Shown here one piece after another: positions 34,097 through 44,082 of a stretch of 64,000 nt of DNA. The stretch lies in contig NZ_SNWX01000008.1 of the NCBI RefSeq assembly GCF_004362045.1, positions 42,923 through 106,922 of the forward strand. The letters run 5' to 3'. Numbering within the stretch: the stretch's first letter is position 1; every line of letters starts with the position of its first letter. This DNA is from Halanaerobium saccharolyticum (GTDB lineage Bacteria; Bacillota; Halanaerobiia; Halanaerobiales; Halanaerobiaceae). The notes beneath the pieces are model-generated. The model saw only the letters and a program-made list of their open reading frames with translations, was not told the DNA's origin and did no database searches. The translations under genes and the position numbers were made by a program.

Positions 34097-37000
34097 ATGC
34101 CGAAAAAGTTTAAGAGAGTTTTAGTGGCCAATCGTGGAGAAATAGCAATTCGAGTAATTAGAGCCTGTCAGGAGTTGGGCATTAGAACTGTAGCAATTTA
34201 TTCTGAGGAGGATAGAACGGCCCTCTTTAGAACAAAAGCGGATGAAGCCTATCAGATTGGAAATAACAAAGGTCCAATTGAAGCTTATCTGGCTATTGAT
34301 GAGATTATTGATTTAGCACTTAAAAAGGATGTAGATGCAATTCATCCGGGTTATGGTTTTTTATCAGAAAACCCGGAATTTGTTCGTCAGTGTGAGGAAG
34401 CTGGAATTAAATTTATTGGACCTGATGCAGAAGTAATGGAGAAATTAGGAGATAAAATCAAGTCTAAGATTCTGGCTCAGGAATTTGGGGTGCCAGTAAT
34501 TCCTGGTTTAGAAAAGCCAATTAAAAAAGAGGATGAAATAAAAAGATTTGCTGAAAATCATGGTTATCCTCTGATGCTTAAAGCAGCTGCCGGTGGTGGT
34601 GGACGGGGAATGAGAATTGTTCGTTCTGATGACGAATTAATTGCCCAGTTTAGAGATGCCAAGGAAGAAGCCCGTAAGGCTTTTGGTGTAGATGATATTT
34701 TTGTGGAAAGGTATCTGGAAGATCCCAAACATATCGAGGTTCAAATTTTAGGTGATGAACATGGTAATCTTGTGCATTTATTTGAGCGAGATTGCTCAAT
34801 TCAGAGACGTCATCAAAAAATTGTAGAATTTACACCTGCAATTGCCTTAAGTGATAAGAAAAGGCAGGAGATTCTGCAGGATGCCCTTAAATTATGTGAG
34901 GGTGCCGGCTATAAAAATGCAGGTACAGTCGAATTTTTAGTTGATAAATATGACAACCACTACTTTATTGAGGTTAATCCCAGGATCCAGGTTGAACATA
35001 CAGTTAGTGAAATGGTAACTGGAATTGACATTGTACAGAGTCAGGTCCTGGTTGCTGAAGGATACAGACTTGATTCGGAAGAAGTTAATATTCCATCTCA
35101 GGAATCTATTAAAATGAATGGTTATTCTATTCAGTGTCGAGTCACAACTGAAGATCCTTCTAATAACTTTATTCCTGATACTGGCCGCTTAGATCACTAT
35201 CGTACTGGTTCCGGGTATGGAATCCGCCTTGATGGTGGTAATGGATATACAGGAGCAATTATTAACCCTTATTATGATAGTCTGCTGGTTAAAACAATTT
35301 CCTGGTCCAGATCTTTTCCAGATGCTATTAGAAAGGCAATGCGTTCCATAGAGGAAATGAAGGTTCGGGGTGTCAAAACCAACGCTTCCTTTTTAATTAA
35401 TGTGTTAAACCACGAAGAATTTAGAAAAGGTACCTGTGATACCGGCTTTATTACAAATAATCCGGAATTGCTGGATATTGTACCCGGTTCTGATCAGGAG
35501 CAGAAAATTTTAAGCTATCTGGGAGAAAAGATTGTTAATGAAACCAGAGGTAAAAAGCCTGATTTTGATGTACCAAAAGTTCCTAAATTCGAAAAAATTG
35601 ATGGTCTGGAAGGTACAAAACAAATTTTAGATCAGAATGGACCAGAAGCTGTTGTTGATTGGATTAAAAATAAGGAAGAAATTCTTTTAACTGATACAAC
35701 CTACAGAGATGCTCATCAGTCACTGATGGCTACCAGAATGAGAACTGTTGATATGGAAAAAATAGCAGAAGCAACATCACATCTGGCTAAAAACCTATTC
35801 TCACTTGAAATGTGGGGGGGAGCTACCTTTGATGTTTCCTATCGATTCTTAAAAGAATCACCATGGGAAAGAATTGAACGTCTGCGTGATAGAATACCAA
35901 ATATTTTATTTCAGATGCTTTTAAGAGGATCCAATGGTGTAGGATATAAAAACTATCCGGATAATGTAATCCGCAATCTGGTAGCAGAGGCTGCAGAGGC
36001 AGGTATTGATGTTTTTAGAATTTTTGATTCTTTAAACTGGCTGCCGGGAATGGAAATCTCTGTGGATGAAGTTGTTAAACAGGGCAAAATTGCTGAGGTA
36101 TCAATGTGTTATACTGGCGATATCCTGGATGATCAACGTGATAAATATGATTTAGAGTATTATATAGAGCTGGCAAAAGGAATTGAAGAGATGGGAGCTC
36201 ACATTCTGGGAATCAAGGATATGGCTGGACTTTTAAAACCATATGCCGCCTTTGAGCTGATTAAAGCCCTAAAATCAGAAATTTCAATTCCGATTCATCT
36301 GCATACTCATGATACAAGTGGAAATGGTGGAGCAACACTTTTAATGGCTGCAGAAGCCGGAGTGGATATTGTGGATACCGCCTTTAACACCATGGCCGGT
36401 TTAACAAGTCAGCCGCCTCTTAACTCTCTTGTAGCTGCTCTAACAAATACCTATCGGGATCCAGAAATGAATATTGAAGATATTCAGAAAATATCAAATT
36501 ACTGGGGAGCAGTTAGACCAGTTTACTCTCAGTTTGAATCTGAATTAAAATCTGGAACTGCAGAGATTTATAAGTATGAGATTCCTGGCGGACAGTATTC
36601 TAACTTGAAGCCACAGGTAGAAAGTGTTGGTCTGGGCCATCGTTTTAAAGAGTTTAAGGAAATGTACCGCAAGGTTAATTTTATGCTGGGAGATATACCA
36701 AAGGTTACACCATCTTCTAAAGTTGTAGGAGACCTGGCAATTTTTATGGTTAAAAATGACCTGACACCTGAAAACATCTGTGAAAAAGCCAAAAATATGG
36801 CCTTCCCGGATTCTGTAGAAGCTTACTTTAAAGGAATGCTTGGACAGCCTCCTGGAGGCTTTCCGGAAGAACTGCAGGAACTGGTTCTCAAAGGTGAGGA
36901 GCCAATAACTGTCAGACCAGGAACTCTACTTGAAGACTTCGATTTTGAAACAGCAGAGGCAGAGTTAAAAGAAGAATATGATTTTGAGCTTACTCAAAAA

Positions 37001-37528
37001 GATTTATTAGCCTATGCTCTCTATCCTAAAGTCTTTAAGGATTATTTAGACTATCAGGAAGAATACGGAGATTTAAGTCATATGGGAAGTGATGTATATT
37101 TCCATGCTTTACGTGAGGGAGAAACCAGCGAAATTAAAGTTGAAGAAGGAAAGACCCTTGTTGTTAAGCTGCTGGAAATTGGAAAAGTAGATGATCAGGG
37201 TTATCGCAGACTTGCTTTTGAGGTCAATGGTTTTAGAAGAGAAATTAAGATTTATGATGAAGCAAGTACAGCTGCAGCTGATTCTACAGCTAAACAGATG
37301 GCTGATCCCAAAAATGAGCTGGAAATTGGAGCCAGTCTTCCGGGTAATATAGTTGAGATATTAGTTGAAGAAGGCGAAGATGTAAAAGAAAATCAGAGTT
37401 TAGTAATTATGGAAGCCATGAAGATGGAAACCAATATTACTGCTCCAGCTGATGGGACTGTTGCAGCAATTCATGCTGCCGCTGGACAGCAGCTTGAATC
37501 AGGAGAATTAATCTTAGAATTAGAATAA
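34097..37528 (+). CDS. pyc: Pyruvate carboxylase
   Basis: A 1143-residue single-chain biotin enzyme that carboxylates pyruvate to oxaloacetate. Domains in order: biotin carboxylase (about 1-450, with AAAGGGGRGMRIV and EVNPRIQVEHTVSE), carboxyltransferase (about 530-810, DTTYRDAHQSLMATRMR and HLHTHDTSGN), the conserved central domain, and biotin carrier (about 1075-1143) with Lys1109 in EAMKMET. The length is normal and all key motifs are present. It probably supplies oxaloacetate to the citrate synthase at 22.9 kb and to aspartate-family synthesis. A terminator follows. Confidence 0.97.
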   Translation: MPKKFKRVLVANRGEIAIRVIRACQELGIRTVAIYSEEDRTALFRTKADEAYQIGNNKGPIEAYLAIDEIIDLALKKDVDAIHPGYGFLSENPEFVRQCEEAGIKFIGPDAEVMEKLGDKIKSKILAQEFGVPVIPGLEKPIKKEDEIKRFAENHGYPLMLKAAAGGGGRGMRIVRSDDELIAQFRDAKEEARKAFGVDDIFVERYLEDPKHIEVQILGDEHGNLVHLFERDCSIQRRHQKIVEFTPAIALSDKKRQEILQDALKLCEGAGYKNAGTVEFLVDKYDNHYFIEVNPRIQVEHTVSEMVTGIDIVQSQVLVAEGYRLDSEEVNIPSQESIKMNGYSIQCRVTTEDPSNNFIPDTGRLDHYRTGSGYGIRLDGGNGYTGAIINPYYDSLLVKTISWSRSFPDAIRKAMRSIEEMKVRGVKTNASFLINVLNHEEFRKGTCDTGFITNNPELLDIVPGSDQEQKILSYLGEKIVNETRGKKPDFDVPKVPKFEKIDGLEGTKQILDQNGPEAVVDWIKNKEEILLTDTTYRDAHQSLMATRMRTVDMEKIAEATSHLAKNLFSLEMWGGATFDVSYRFLKESPWERIERLRDRIPNILFQMLLRGSNGVGYKNYPDNVIRNLVAEAAEAGIDVFRIFDSLNWLPGMEISVDEVVKQGKIAEVSMCYTGDILDDQRDKYDLEYYIELAKGIEEMGAHILGIKDMAGLLKPYAAFELIKALKSEISIPIHLHTHDTSGNGGATLLMAAEAGVDIVDTAFNTMAGLTSQPPLNSLVAALTNTYRDPEMNIEDIQKISNYWGAVRPVYSQFESELKSGTAEIYKYEIPGGQYSNLKPQVESVGLGHRFKEFKEMYRKVNFMLGDIPKVTPSSKVVGDLAIFMVKNDLTPENICEKAKNMAFPDSVEAYFKGMLGQPPGGFPEELQELVLKGEEPITVRPGTLLEDFDFETAEAELKEEYDFELTQKDLLAYALYPKVFKDYLDYQEEYGDLSHMGSDVYFHALREGETSEIKVEEGKTLVVKLLEIGKVDDQGYRRLAFEVNGFRREIKIYDEASTAAADSTAKQMADPKNELEIGASLPGNIVEILVEEGEDVKENQSLVIMEAMKMETNITAPADGTVAAIHAAAGQQLESGELILELE

Positions 37529-37548
37529 GTTTCAACTTAATAAAATTA

Positions 37549-37586
37549 AAACCGTCTGTAGCTGTAATGCTTACAGGCGGTTTTTT
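37549..37586 (+). terminator. Terminator of pyc
   Basis: AAACCGTCTGTA paired with TACAGGCGGTTT (one G-U pair), then six T. Confidence 0.85.
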
Positions 37587-37722
37587 CTTATCCTGTAATT
37601 TGCTTTTTTAATTTGAAATTTTATGTTAAAATAAAGATACAAGAAATAATACAATTTTCTGAAGCAAATATTATAGAAAAAGGGGGAAGGGGATATTATC
37701 TACGGATAATAATCTCACAATT

Positions 37723-38073
37723 ATGTATCATAAAAAAACTAGTCTTGGTTTAGATGAAAACGTGGAGGCCATTCTGGCTTATGCCGGTGTCTGGGTAACA
37801 GGGTTGATTTTTTTATTTATAGAAAAAAAGAATAACCATGTTCGTTTCCATGCAATGCAGTCTTTAATCACCTTTTTTTCTCTATTTATTGTCTCATCTC
37901 TGGTACTGGTAATTCCAGTCCTGGGAATTATAATTTCTTCCTTAATTACCTTTGCCGGAACAGTCCTCTGGTTTTTATTAATGTATAAAGCATATAATGG
38001 AAAATTATTCAAACTTCCTTATGTCGGAAATCTTGCAGAAGAATTAACTTTTGGTGAGAGTTTTGAAGAATAG
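37723..38073 (+). CDS. DUF4870-family small membrane protein
   Basis: A 116-residue protein with three membrane helices. The core KTSLGLDENVEAILAYAGVWV and RFHAMQSL are the signature of DUF4870 (Tic20-like). The ATG at 37723 lies 30 bases behind the obvious purine-rich ribosome site (37682-37692). The frame is open upstream (reading ILSTDNNLTI), so translation probably begins nearer that site at a non-standard codon. It is followed after 45 bases by another small membrane gene. Confidence 0.8.
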   Translation: MYHKKTSLGLDENVEAILAYAGVWVTGLIFLFIEKKNNHVRFHAMQSLITFFSLFIVSSLVLVIPVLGIIISSLITFAGTVLWFLLMYKAYNGKLFKLPYVGNLAEELTFGESFEE

Positions 38074-38118
38074 TAAGAGTAAGTTTAAATATAGATACTA
38101 CAGAAAAAGGGGAGTACA

Positions 38119-38586
38119 ATGAGAAAACCGTCTAAACGATTTGTTTACTTTACAATCCGTTTTATTTTAGTCCATGTTATTACCTATATTTTTATCGGTG
38201 TAGTTTTTATGAATCTCCAAAATTATGCCAGTGCTTTTATTACTATGGAGGGCTTTTCTAATTTTCGTGCTTTAGATTCTACAATTGTTAGACTGGCTCC
38301 TCTTTTTCAGATTTTCAGGGGAGCTTTTTTTGCTTTTATCTTATACCCATTTTATAACAAGATAATTAAAAGTGATTATGCCTGGGTAAAATTATTTTTT
38401 CTAATCTGGGGTTTTTCACTTATTGGTTCAGTTGCTCCAATTCCCGGCTCAATTGAAGGAATGATTTATACAAAAATGTCTCTGGCTGAACATTTAATCG
38501 GAATCCTGGAGGTAACGGCACAAATTTTTGTTTTCAGCTGGTTTTTTGTTAAATGGGAAAATAGAACAGAAAGAGATTACAGCTAA
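38119..38586 (+). CDS. Membrane protein, unknown
   Basis: A 155-residue protein with four hydrophobic segments (about 10-32, 60-85, 92-112, 122-145) and a basic N-terminus (MRKPSKR). I recognise no family. ATG with AAGGGGAG upstream. It probably shares a transcript with the DUF4870 gene and the SbcD homologue that starts 14 bases after its stop. Confidence 0.65.
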   Translation: MRKPSKRFVYFTIRFILVHVITYIFIGVVFMNLQNYASAFITMEGFSNFRALDSTIVRLAPLFQIFRGAFFAFILYPFYNKIIKSDYAWVKLFFLIWGFSLIGSVAPIPGSIEGMIYTKMSLAEHLIGILEVTAQIFVFSWFFVKWENRTERDYS

Positions 38587-38600
38587 TACTGGAGGAAAAT

Positions 38601-39917
38601 ATGGCCAAGGCAATTAAATTTATTCATACAGCAGATATACATTTAGCTAAAGAATTAAGTTCTAATAGTCTGGATAATCACAACTTTAAAAAAATTTTTT
38701 CCAGGGCGGGGAAAAAAGCATTTGAAAATTTAGTTGAGCTGGCGGTATCAGAAACAGTTGATTTTATCATAATTGCCGGTGATCTCTATGATCGAGAGGC
38801 AAGATCAATTAAGTCCAGCCGCTTTTTCTTAAAACAGGCTCAGTATTTGGAAAAGCAGGGAATAGAGATCTTTGTAATCTCAGGTAATCATGATCCGGCA
38901 GGGGTAGAAAAGGAAGTTTTTGAGCTGCCGGCAAATGTTCACTATTTTTCCAGTCAGGAAGTTGAAATTTTTGAGTACTATAAAGAAGGAACACTGGCAG
39001 CACGGATATTGGGACAATCTTACCGGCAGAAGTTTGAATCAAGAACAATGTATAATTTTTATACCGCTCCTGATCAGTCAGTTTTTAATATTGCTTTACT
39101 GCATACAGCTTTAAGTAAAGATAATAATCGCTATGTTCCGGTTAATAAAAGTGAGTTATTATCAAAAAAAGAAATCAATTACTGGGCTTTAGGTCACCTG
39201 CATCAGTACCAGCAGATAAATGGTAATCCTGCTGTCTATTTTCCCGGTACTCTGCAGGCTCATAATATTAGTGAGCAGGGTAATAAAGGAGTAATTCTGG
39301 TAGAGGTAGACAGCAATTTAAATAGTAAGGAAAAATTTATTCCTCTGGCACCTGTTATTTTTAAAGAGGTTGAGCTGGATTTAGAAACAGAAAAATTAAA
39401 TAATATCACAGAACTACAGCGGTTAATAGCTAAAAAAATTAGTAAGCTAGAAGAAAAGATCAGGCTGCAGAATGAGAATCAAAAATATAAAGTTGAAGCT
39501 TTAATTACTCGACTGGTAATTAAAGGTAGAACTGAGCTGCATTATTATATAGAAAATGAGAGAGAAGAGCTGGAAGAAACTCTGCTGGAAGAATTTAGAT
39601 CCAGGCAGATAAATGAAAGCTCTCTTATCTGGCTTCATTCTGTTTTATTTAGAACTGCAGATTCTCTGATCAATCTGGAGGAATTGAAAAATAATAATCC
39701 ACTTTATCAAAACATAAAGGATTTAATAAATGAGATTTTAAATGATCAGAAAATGAATCAGGAGCTGCTGGCAGAGTGGGGACAGATCTGGCAGGGAGAT
39801 CAGAATCCCGAAGATAGAGAAAATTACAGGTTTTATGCTGATCAAAAGTTACAGCAAGATATTTTAACTGATGCAGAAAAAATAATTGTATCTGAACTAA
39901 TTGGAGATGGAGATTAA
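38601..39917 (+). CDS. SbcD/YhaO-like DNA exonuclease, second copy
   Basis: A 438-residue metallophosphoesterase with DIHLA, GDLYD, GNHD and LGHLH motifs. The family is the YhaO group of Mre11-like nucleases, longer at the C-terminus than SbcD of the first pair. It should work with the ATPase encoded by the next gene, which begins directly after its TAA. GGAGG precedes the ATG. Expected substrate: broken or structured DNA ends. Confidence 0.87.
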   Translation: MAKAIKFIHTADIHLAKELSSNSLDNHNFKKIFSRAGKKAFENLVELAVSETVDFIIIAGDLYDREARSIKSSRFFLKQAQYLEKQGIEIFVISGNHDPAGVEKEVFELPANVHYFSSQEVEIFEYYKEGTLAARILGQSYRQKFESRTMYNFYTAPDQSVFNIALLHTALSKDNNRYVPVNKSELLSKKEINYWALGHLHQYQQINGNPAVYFPGTLQAHNISEQGNKGVILVEVDSNLNSKEKFIPLAPVIFKEVELDLETEKLNNITELQRLIAKKISKLEEKIRLQNENQKYKVEALITRLVIKGRTELHYYIENEREELEETLLEEFRSRQINESSLIWLHSVLFRTADSLINLEELKNNNPLYQNIKDLINEILNDQKMNQELLAEWGQIWQGDQNPEDRENYRFYADQKLQQDILTDAEKIIVSELIGDGD

Positions 39918-42542
39918 ATGTATTATAAAAATTTGTATATTCGTGATTTTGGAATTTTTAATAACCAGAATCTAGATAATATTTCTAAAAACCTGGTAGT
40001 TATTGGGGGCAAAAATAGGGCAGGGAAAAGTACTTTTCTAAATTTGCTGCGCTACCTACCTTATGGACTGCCTCAAGATAATTCCATACCTCCAGCCAGA
40101 AATCAGTATTATATAGAAGCAGAACTGGAAAAAGAAAATAAAAGTTACAATTTAATATTAAATGGTTATTCCAAGCCGGAAGTTCTAGATCAAAATCTGA
40201 AACAACATACTGCAGCTCAGCTTTTTAATCATCTGGATCAGTTGAGTTATCAGCAGCTTTTTAGCATCAGTCTGGATGAACTCCAGCATTTATCTAAAAT
40301 TGCAAAAGGAAAAAAGAAAGAAAAAAGACTCTTTTCTATTCTTCTGGGAGCCGGATTTTCAGAATTAACTAAAGTACCTGAGTTGGCAGATAAATATTAT
40401 TCTAATGCTAAAAAAATAGGTGGAATTCTTGGTGATCCAGCTGTAGCCTCTTTTAAACCATATTACAATGAAATTAAAATGGCTGAGGAAATGAGAGACC
40501 AGGCACTTTTAGAGATAAAAGAATTTAACCAGAAAAGAGAAGAACTAAATCAGAGTCAGGAAAAATTAAAACAGACAAAGGCTAAACTTAAAAATCTGGA
40601 ACATACTTATTTTCTGCTTGATCTTTTAAAAAATAATTATTCAGAGTTGGAAGAGATAGAAGAAATGGAAGCAGAACTTGAAAAAGAAGCTGCTGGTTCT
40701 ATAAATTTTGATTTTGATAAATCAAGTCAAGAAAACAATAATAAAAGAGGACTGGCTGATTTGCTTTCCTTTTTTAAATCTAAGAGTAAAAAAATAGAAA
40801 ACCAGCAGCAAAATGAGGAAGTTTTAAAAGAAAAAATAAAAAACTATCAGCTGCAAAAAGATAAAATAAATAATAACTTACAGGCTCTGATTATTGAAAT
40901 GGAGAGCTTAAATTCAAGCTGGGAAAAACCGCTGCAGGAGTTAGAAAAAATTGAAACTGATTTAATCCAGGAACAGCAATTAAATCAAAAGTTAAGAGAA
41001 TATAATCAGTTAACTTCTGAAATCAAAAAGATAGAATCAGATATAAATGACTTAGAGTCTGAAATTGAAGAAAAAAAATTGCAGCTGAATGATATTGAAT
41101 TTATAATGCCAAAAACTATTCTAAAAAGAAGCTATATAATTATTGCCCTGTCTGTGATAACCCTAAGTGCTTCTTTTTTTGTTGATAATAATCAAATAGC
41201 TTATCTGGCAATGATTTTTGCTCTGACTGCTTTTATCTACTATAGTTCTAATTATAAAAGTTCCAGGCTGAATAAGGAAAGAACAGATGAAATAAAAAAT
41301 GAAAATCAGGCGAAAAAGAAAAGGCAGGAAACTTTAAAAGAACAGTTAAATAGTTATCTTGGCCAGTTAACTGAAATTGAAGCTGATTTAGAAAATTATG
41401 CCCTAATTTTAGGTATTACAGGAGATAATTATTTAGAATTTATAGATTCATATTTTAGAGAGATTAAAGACAAAAAACGGAAATATCGGGAGCTTAAAGT
41501 AGAGGAACGGGATAACAGAGAAAAAAGAAAGGAATTAGAAGAAAGTCTTGAGCAGTTAAATGATTTAATACTTAATGCAGCTGCATACTGCAGCTGTGAG
41601 TTTAATGCTGCTGAAGAAATGAATTTGCTGGATAAATCTCAGACCTTATTTAAAGACTTCCATAGATTAGTCGATATCTGGAACCTATCCGAAGAATACC
41701 TGGCCAGAAAGTCTCAGCTTGAATATACTTTAAAATCTTCTGATAAAACAAAAAATGCTTTAAATGAGAAAAATGAAGAAGAGGATCCTTATCAGAGTTT
41801 TATTAGCTTATATGGAGATTTTACTTCAATAACTGCTGTTGAAGAAAGAAAAAAAGAGTTATCGGAGCAGTTAAACTTTTTTAAAGAGCAGAAAAGTAGT
41901 TTAGAAAAAATAATAATAACTTTAAAAAATAGAATTGATGATTTATCTTCTTCCAGTAAAATTGAAAAAGCTCAGCAAAAAATTGATCAGGCCCAAAATA
42001 ATTTAGAAAAAAAGGCCAGAAGCTATGCTGTTAACAAGAGTGTGAATTTTATTTTAAAAAAATTACGATCCAGAATGATTGAAAAAGCAGAAAAGGAATT
42101 GTTAGAACCTGCTTCAGAAATTCTGAGCAGAATTAGCAGTCAGCACTATACAGATCTTGAGACATCTGCTGACCTGGATCGGTCAGATTTTAAAGTAATC
42201 ACAAAAAATGGGAAAGTGTTTAATAGTGTTCAACAGTTAAGTCAGGGCAGTTTAGAACAGCTATTTCTGGCCGTTAGAATCAGCAGAATTAGAGAAATCA
42301 AACCAGCATTACCACTTGTTTTGGATGATTCTTTAGTTAATTTTGACCGCAGTCATCTTTATAATACAGCAGAAATTATTTCTAATTTAGCCAGCCAACA
42401 TCAGATATTCATTTTAAGCTGTCATCCACATTTAGTTTCATTTATCAGTAGAATAACTGATTCTGCTCAGTACTGGAAGCTGGAAGAGGGTAAATTTAAG
42501 CTCAGTGATCAGGAAAATTTGATAGATTATCTCAGTTATTAA
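39918..42542 (+). CDS. YhaN-like SMC-type ATPase with membrane hairpin
   Basis: An 874-residue Rad50/SbcC relative of the YhaN type. It has Walker A GGKNRAGKST near residue 32, two long coiled coils, a C-terminal LSQGSLEQLFLAVR signature and Walker B LPLVLDDSLVNFD. At residues about 404-448 two hydrophobic helices interrupt the coiled coil where Rad50 has its zinc hook, as reported for YhaN-type proteins. The apex is therefore probably anchored in the membrane. No Cys-x-x-Cys hook is present. It is paired with the YhaO-like nuclease. Confidence 0.87.
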   Translation: MYYKNLYIRDFGIFNNQNLDNISKNLVVIGGKNRAGKSTFLNLLRYLPYGLPQDNSIPPARNQYYIEAELEKENKSYNLILNGYSKPEVLDQNLKQHTAAQLFNHLDQLSYQQLFSISLDELQHLSKIAKGKKKEKRLFSILLGAGFSELTKVPELADKYYSNAKKIGGILGDPAVASFKPYYNEIKMAEEMRDQALLEIKEFNQKREELNQSQEKLKQTKAKLKNLEHTYFLLDLLKNNYSELEEIEEMEAELEKEAAGSINFDFDKSSQENNNKRGLADLLSFFKSKSKKIENQQQNEEVLKEKIKNYQLQKDKINNNLQALIIEMESLNSSWEKPLQELEKIETDLIQEQQLNQKLREYNQLTSEIKKIESDINDLESEIEEKKLQLNDIEFIMPKTILKRSYIIIALSVITLSASFFVDNNQIAYLAMIFALTAFIYYSSNYKSSRLNKERTDEIKNENQAKKKRQETLKEQLNSYLGQLTEIEADLENYALILGITGDNYLEFIDSYFREIKDKKRKYRELKVEERDNREKRKELEESLEQLNDLILNAAAYCSCEFNAAEEMNLLDKSQTLFKDFHRLVDIWNLSEEYLARKSQLEYTLKSSDKTKNALNEKNEEEDPYQSFISLYGDFTSITAVEERKKELSEQLNFFKEQKSSLEKIIITLKNRIDDLSSSSKIEKAQQKIDQAQNNLEKKARSYAVNKSVNFILKKLRSRMIEKAEKELLEPASEILSRISSQHYTDLETSADLDRSDFKVITKNGKVFNSVQQLSQGSLEQLFLAVRISRIREIKPALPLVLDDSLVNFDRSHLYNTAEIISNLASQHQIFILSCHPHLVSFISRITDSAQYWKLEEGKFKLSDQENLIDYLSY

Positions 42543-42555
42543 TTAATTATAAGCT

Positions 42556-42580
42556 AAAAAAAGTGCGAATAAATCCGCAC
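42556..42580 (-). terminator. Terminator of the cNMP/DUF2225 gene
   Basis: On the minus strand GTGCG and CGCAC form a short stem, then seven T. It lies between convergent genes. Confidence 0.65.
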
Positions 42581-42604
42581 CTTAATTAACTTTTTATTTA
42601 AATT

Positions 42605-43870
42605 TTAGCTGTTTCTTTTTGCTTCTCTAATTTCTAAAAATAAATCTTTGGCTTTATTTCTCTGTCTGAGGCTAACTCGGTTGTCTCTGATTAGCTCATC
42701 CAGCAGTGGTAAAGCCTTGTCGCTTTTGTTGTGTTTGTGATATAAAACTGCCAGCAGTAGCGTAATATTATCACTTTCTGTTTTGGTACTGTTTGTATCT
42801 TCCTTAAAATAAAATTCTTCTAAATTTTTCAGAGCTTTTAAAGAAGCTTTTTCTGACAGATTAGTTTCTCCAAGATCTTCATAAATCCAGCTTAAATCAC
42901 GCCAGATAAAAGCTTTTTTATCAGTATGATAATCTGTAAAATCATAGAGTTTTAAGGCCAGGTAATGAGCATCTAAAACTTGATTGATTGTCCTCAGCTC
43001 ATCATATTCAATTTTAAAATCACTGCCCAGATCTTCACTAACATTTTTTTTGAAGTTATTTTTTATTTTTTTCATTCTTCTTTTCGAAAAATCATAAAAA
43101 TCATTTCTTCTGGCTGTAAAAAGACAGCGGGGACAGGAGAGAACACTGTAATTATATAGATTAAAGTTTTTATAAAGAGGTCTTAAATCTGCTCTAATTT
43201 CTTCAATTCTTAATCTGGAGTTTCTTATTTTTTTAATTTCCATCTTTTGAAAACAGACAGGACATTCTATTTCTTTATCATAAAGATAATATTGATCTTC
43301 TTTAGCTGCTTTTTGATCATAAAAACTGTGGCCATTTAAATAAAAATCTGCTTGTTTTCTTATCTTAGCAGCTGCCTGATCAATAAACTTCCCCTTTTTC
43401 TTTGCGGCAATTTTTTCAGCAGCTAATGTTTTCTTGATTTCTTTTTCTGTTTCAATTTTTTTGTTTATTTTAGATATTGGAGTTAACTGCTCTTCGTTTC
43501 TGTTTTCTAATTTTTCTATATATAGGGAAAGACTATTAATCATTTTACTGGCAAAGCTATTATTTCTTTGCATAATTTTTCTGAGATCTGAGACTTTAAA
43601 TTCCAGTGCTTTTGTATCTAGATATACTGCAGCCCGGGAACTGTATGTATTAGCAGTAAAAGCTGTTACACCAACAAAACTTCCGTTTTTTTGGCGCTGA
43701 ATCTCTAATTCTTGTTCATTATCTTTAATATAGATTCTGATTAGTCCACTTAAAATGAAATATATTTTATCAGCTTTTTCTTGATAACTATAAAGTTCTG
43801 AACCAGTTTTAAATTCTTTTAAATTACTATATTTTGCTAATAAATCTTTAAAATTATTTTTTTCTGACAC
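42605..43870 (-). CDS. cNMP-binding domain fused to DUF2225
   Basis: A 421-residue protein. Residues about 15-115 form a cyclic-nucleotide-binding (Crp/Fnr-type) domain with the phosphate-cassette-like stretch SSRAAVYLDTKAL. No DNA-binding helix-turn-helix follows. After a basic linker, residues 190-400 are DUF2225, with zinc-binding pairs CPVCFQK and CPRCLFTARRND and a TPR-like helical C-terminus. The combination suggests a second-messenger-responsive metal protein. The start is GTG. Monocistronic, with an extended -10 at 43924. Confidence 0.8.
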   Translation of the reverse strand: MSEKNNFKDLLAKYSNLKEFKTGSELYSYQEKADKIYFILSGLIRIYIKDNEQELEIQRQKNGSFVGVTAFTANTYSSRAAVYLDTKALEFKVSDLRKIMQRNNSFASKMINSLSLYIEKLENRNEEQLTPISKINKKIETEKEIKKTLAAEKIAAKKKGKFIDQAAAKIRKQADFYLNGHSFYDQKAAKEDQYYLYDKEIECPVCFQKMEIKKIRNSRLRIEEIRADLRPLYKNFNLYNYSVLSCPRCLFTARRNDFYDFSKRRMKKIKNNFKKNVSEDLGSDFKIEYDELRTINQVLDAHYLALKLYDFTDYHTDKKAFIWRDLSWIYEDLGETNLSEKASLKALKNLEEFYFKEDTNSTKTESDNITLLLAVLYHKHNKSDKALPLLDELIRDNRVSLRQRNKAKDLFLEIREAKRNS

Positions 43871-43923
43871 AACAACACAGCCCTTTCTTGATGATTATAA
43901 ATTTAATAGTTAAAGCACTTTAT

Positions 43924-43932
43924 ATTATAACA
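43924..43932 (-). promoter_or_regulatory. Extended -10 promoter of the cNMP/DUF2225 gene
   Basis: TGTTATAAT on the minus strand, about 50 bases upstream of the GTG start. Confidence 0.5.
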
Positions 43933-44039
43933 CAGATTCCATAATTTTCACAATTAGCTTTTAAAATCTTGTTATTTATAAATAATATCAGCTAAAGTGG
44001 TTTTTTTATTTTTATTTACTTTTATAAGTCTACAATTGC

Positions 44040-44048
44040 TGTTATAAT
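44040..44048 (+). promoter_or_regulatory. Extended -10 promoter of the small-ORF/mgtE operon
   Basis: TGTTATAAT, 35 bases before the TTG of the 47-residue peptide. No M-box riboswitch is present in this short leader. Confidence 0.5.
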
Positions 44049-44082
44049 TAAGTCTAGAGTCATTCTGGGCGGAGGTGATACT

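Noticed and set aside
10345..42542. The two SbcD/SbcC pairs as a recent duplication
   Set aside because: Lengths, domain details and the membrane hairpin differ; they belong to separate subfamilies.
43972..43985. Perfect palindrome TTATTTATAAATAA
   Set aside because: Pure AT palindrome in an AT-rich gap; likely chance.
43933..44082. M-box magnesium riboswitch before mgtE
   Set aside because: The leader is too short and is followed by a small coding frame; no conserved M-box sequence.
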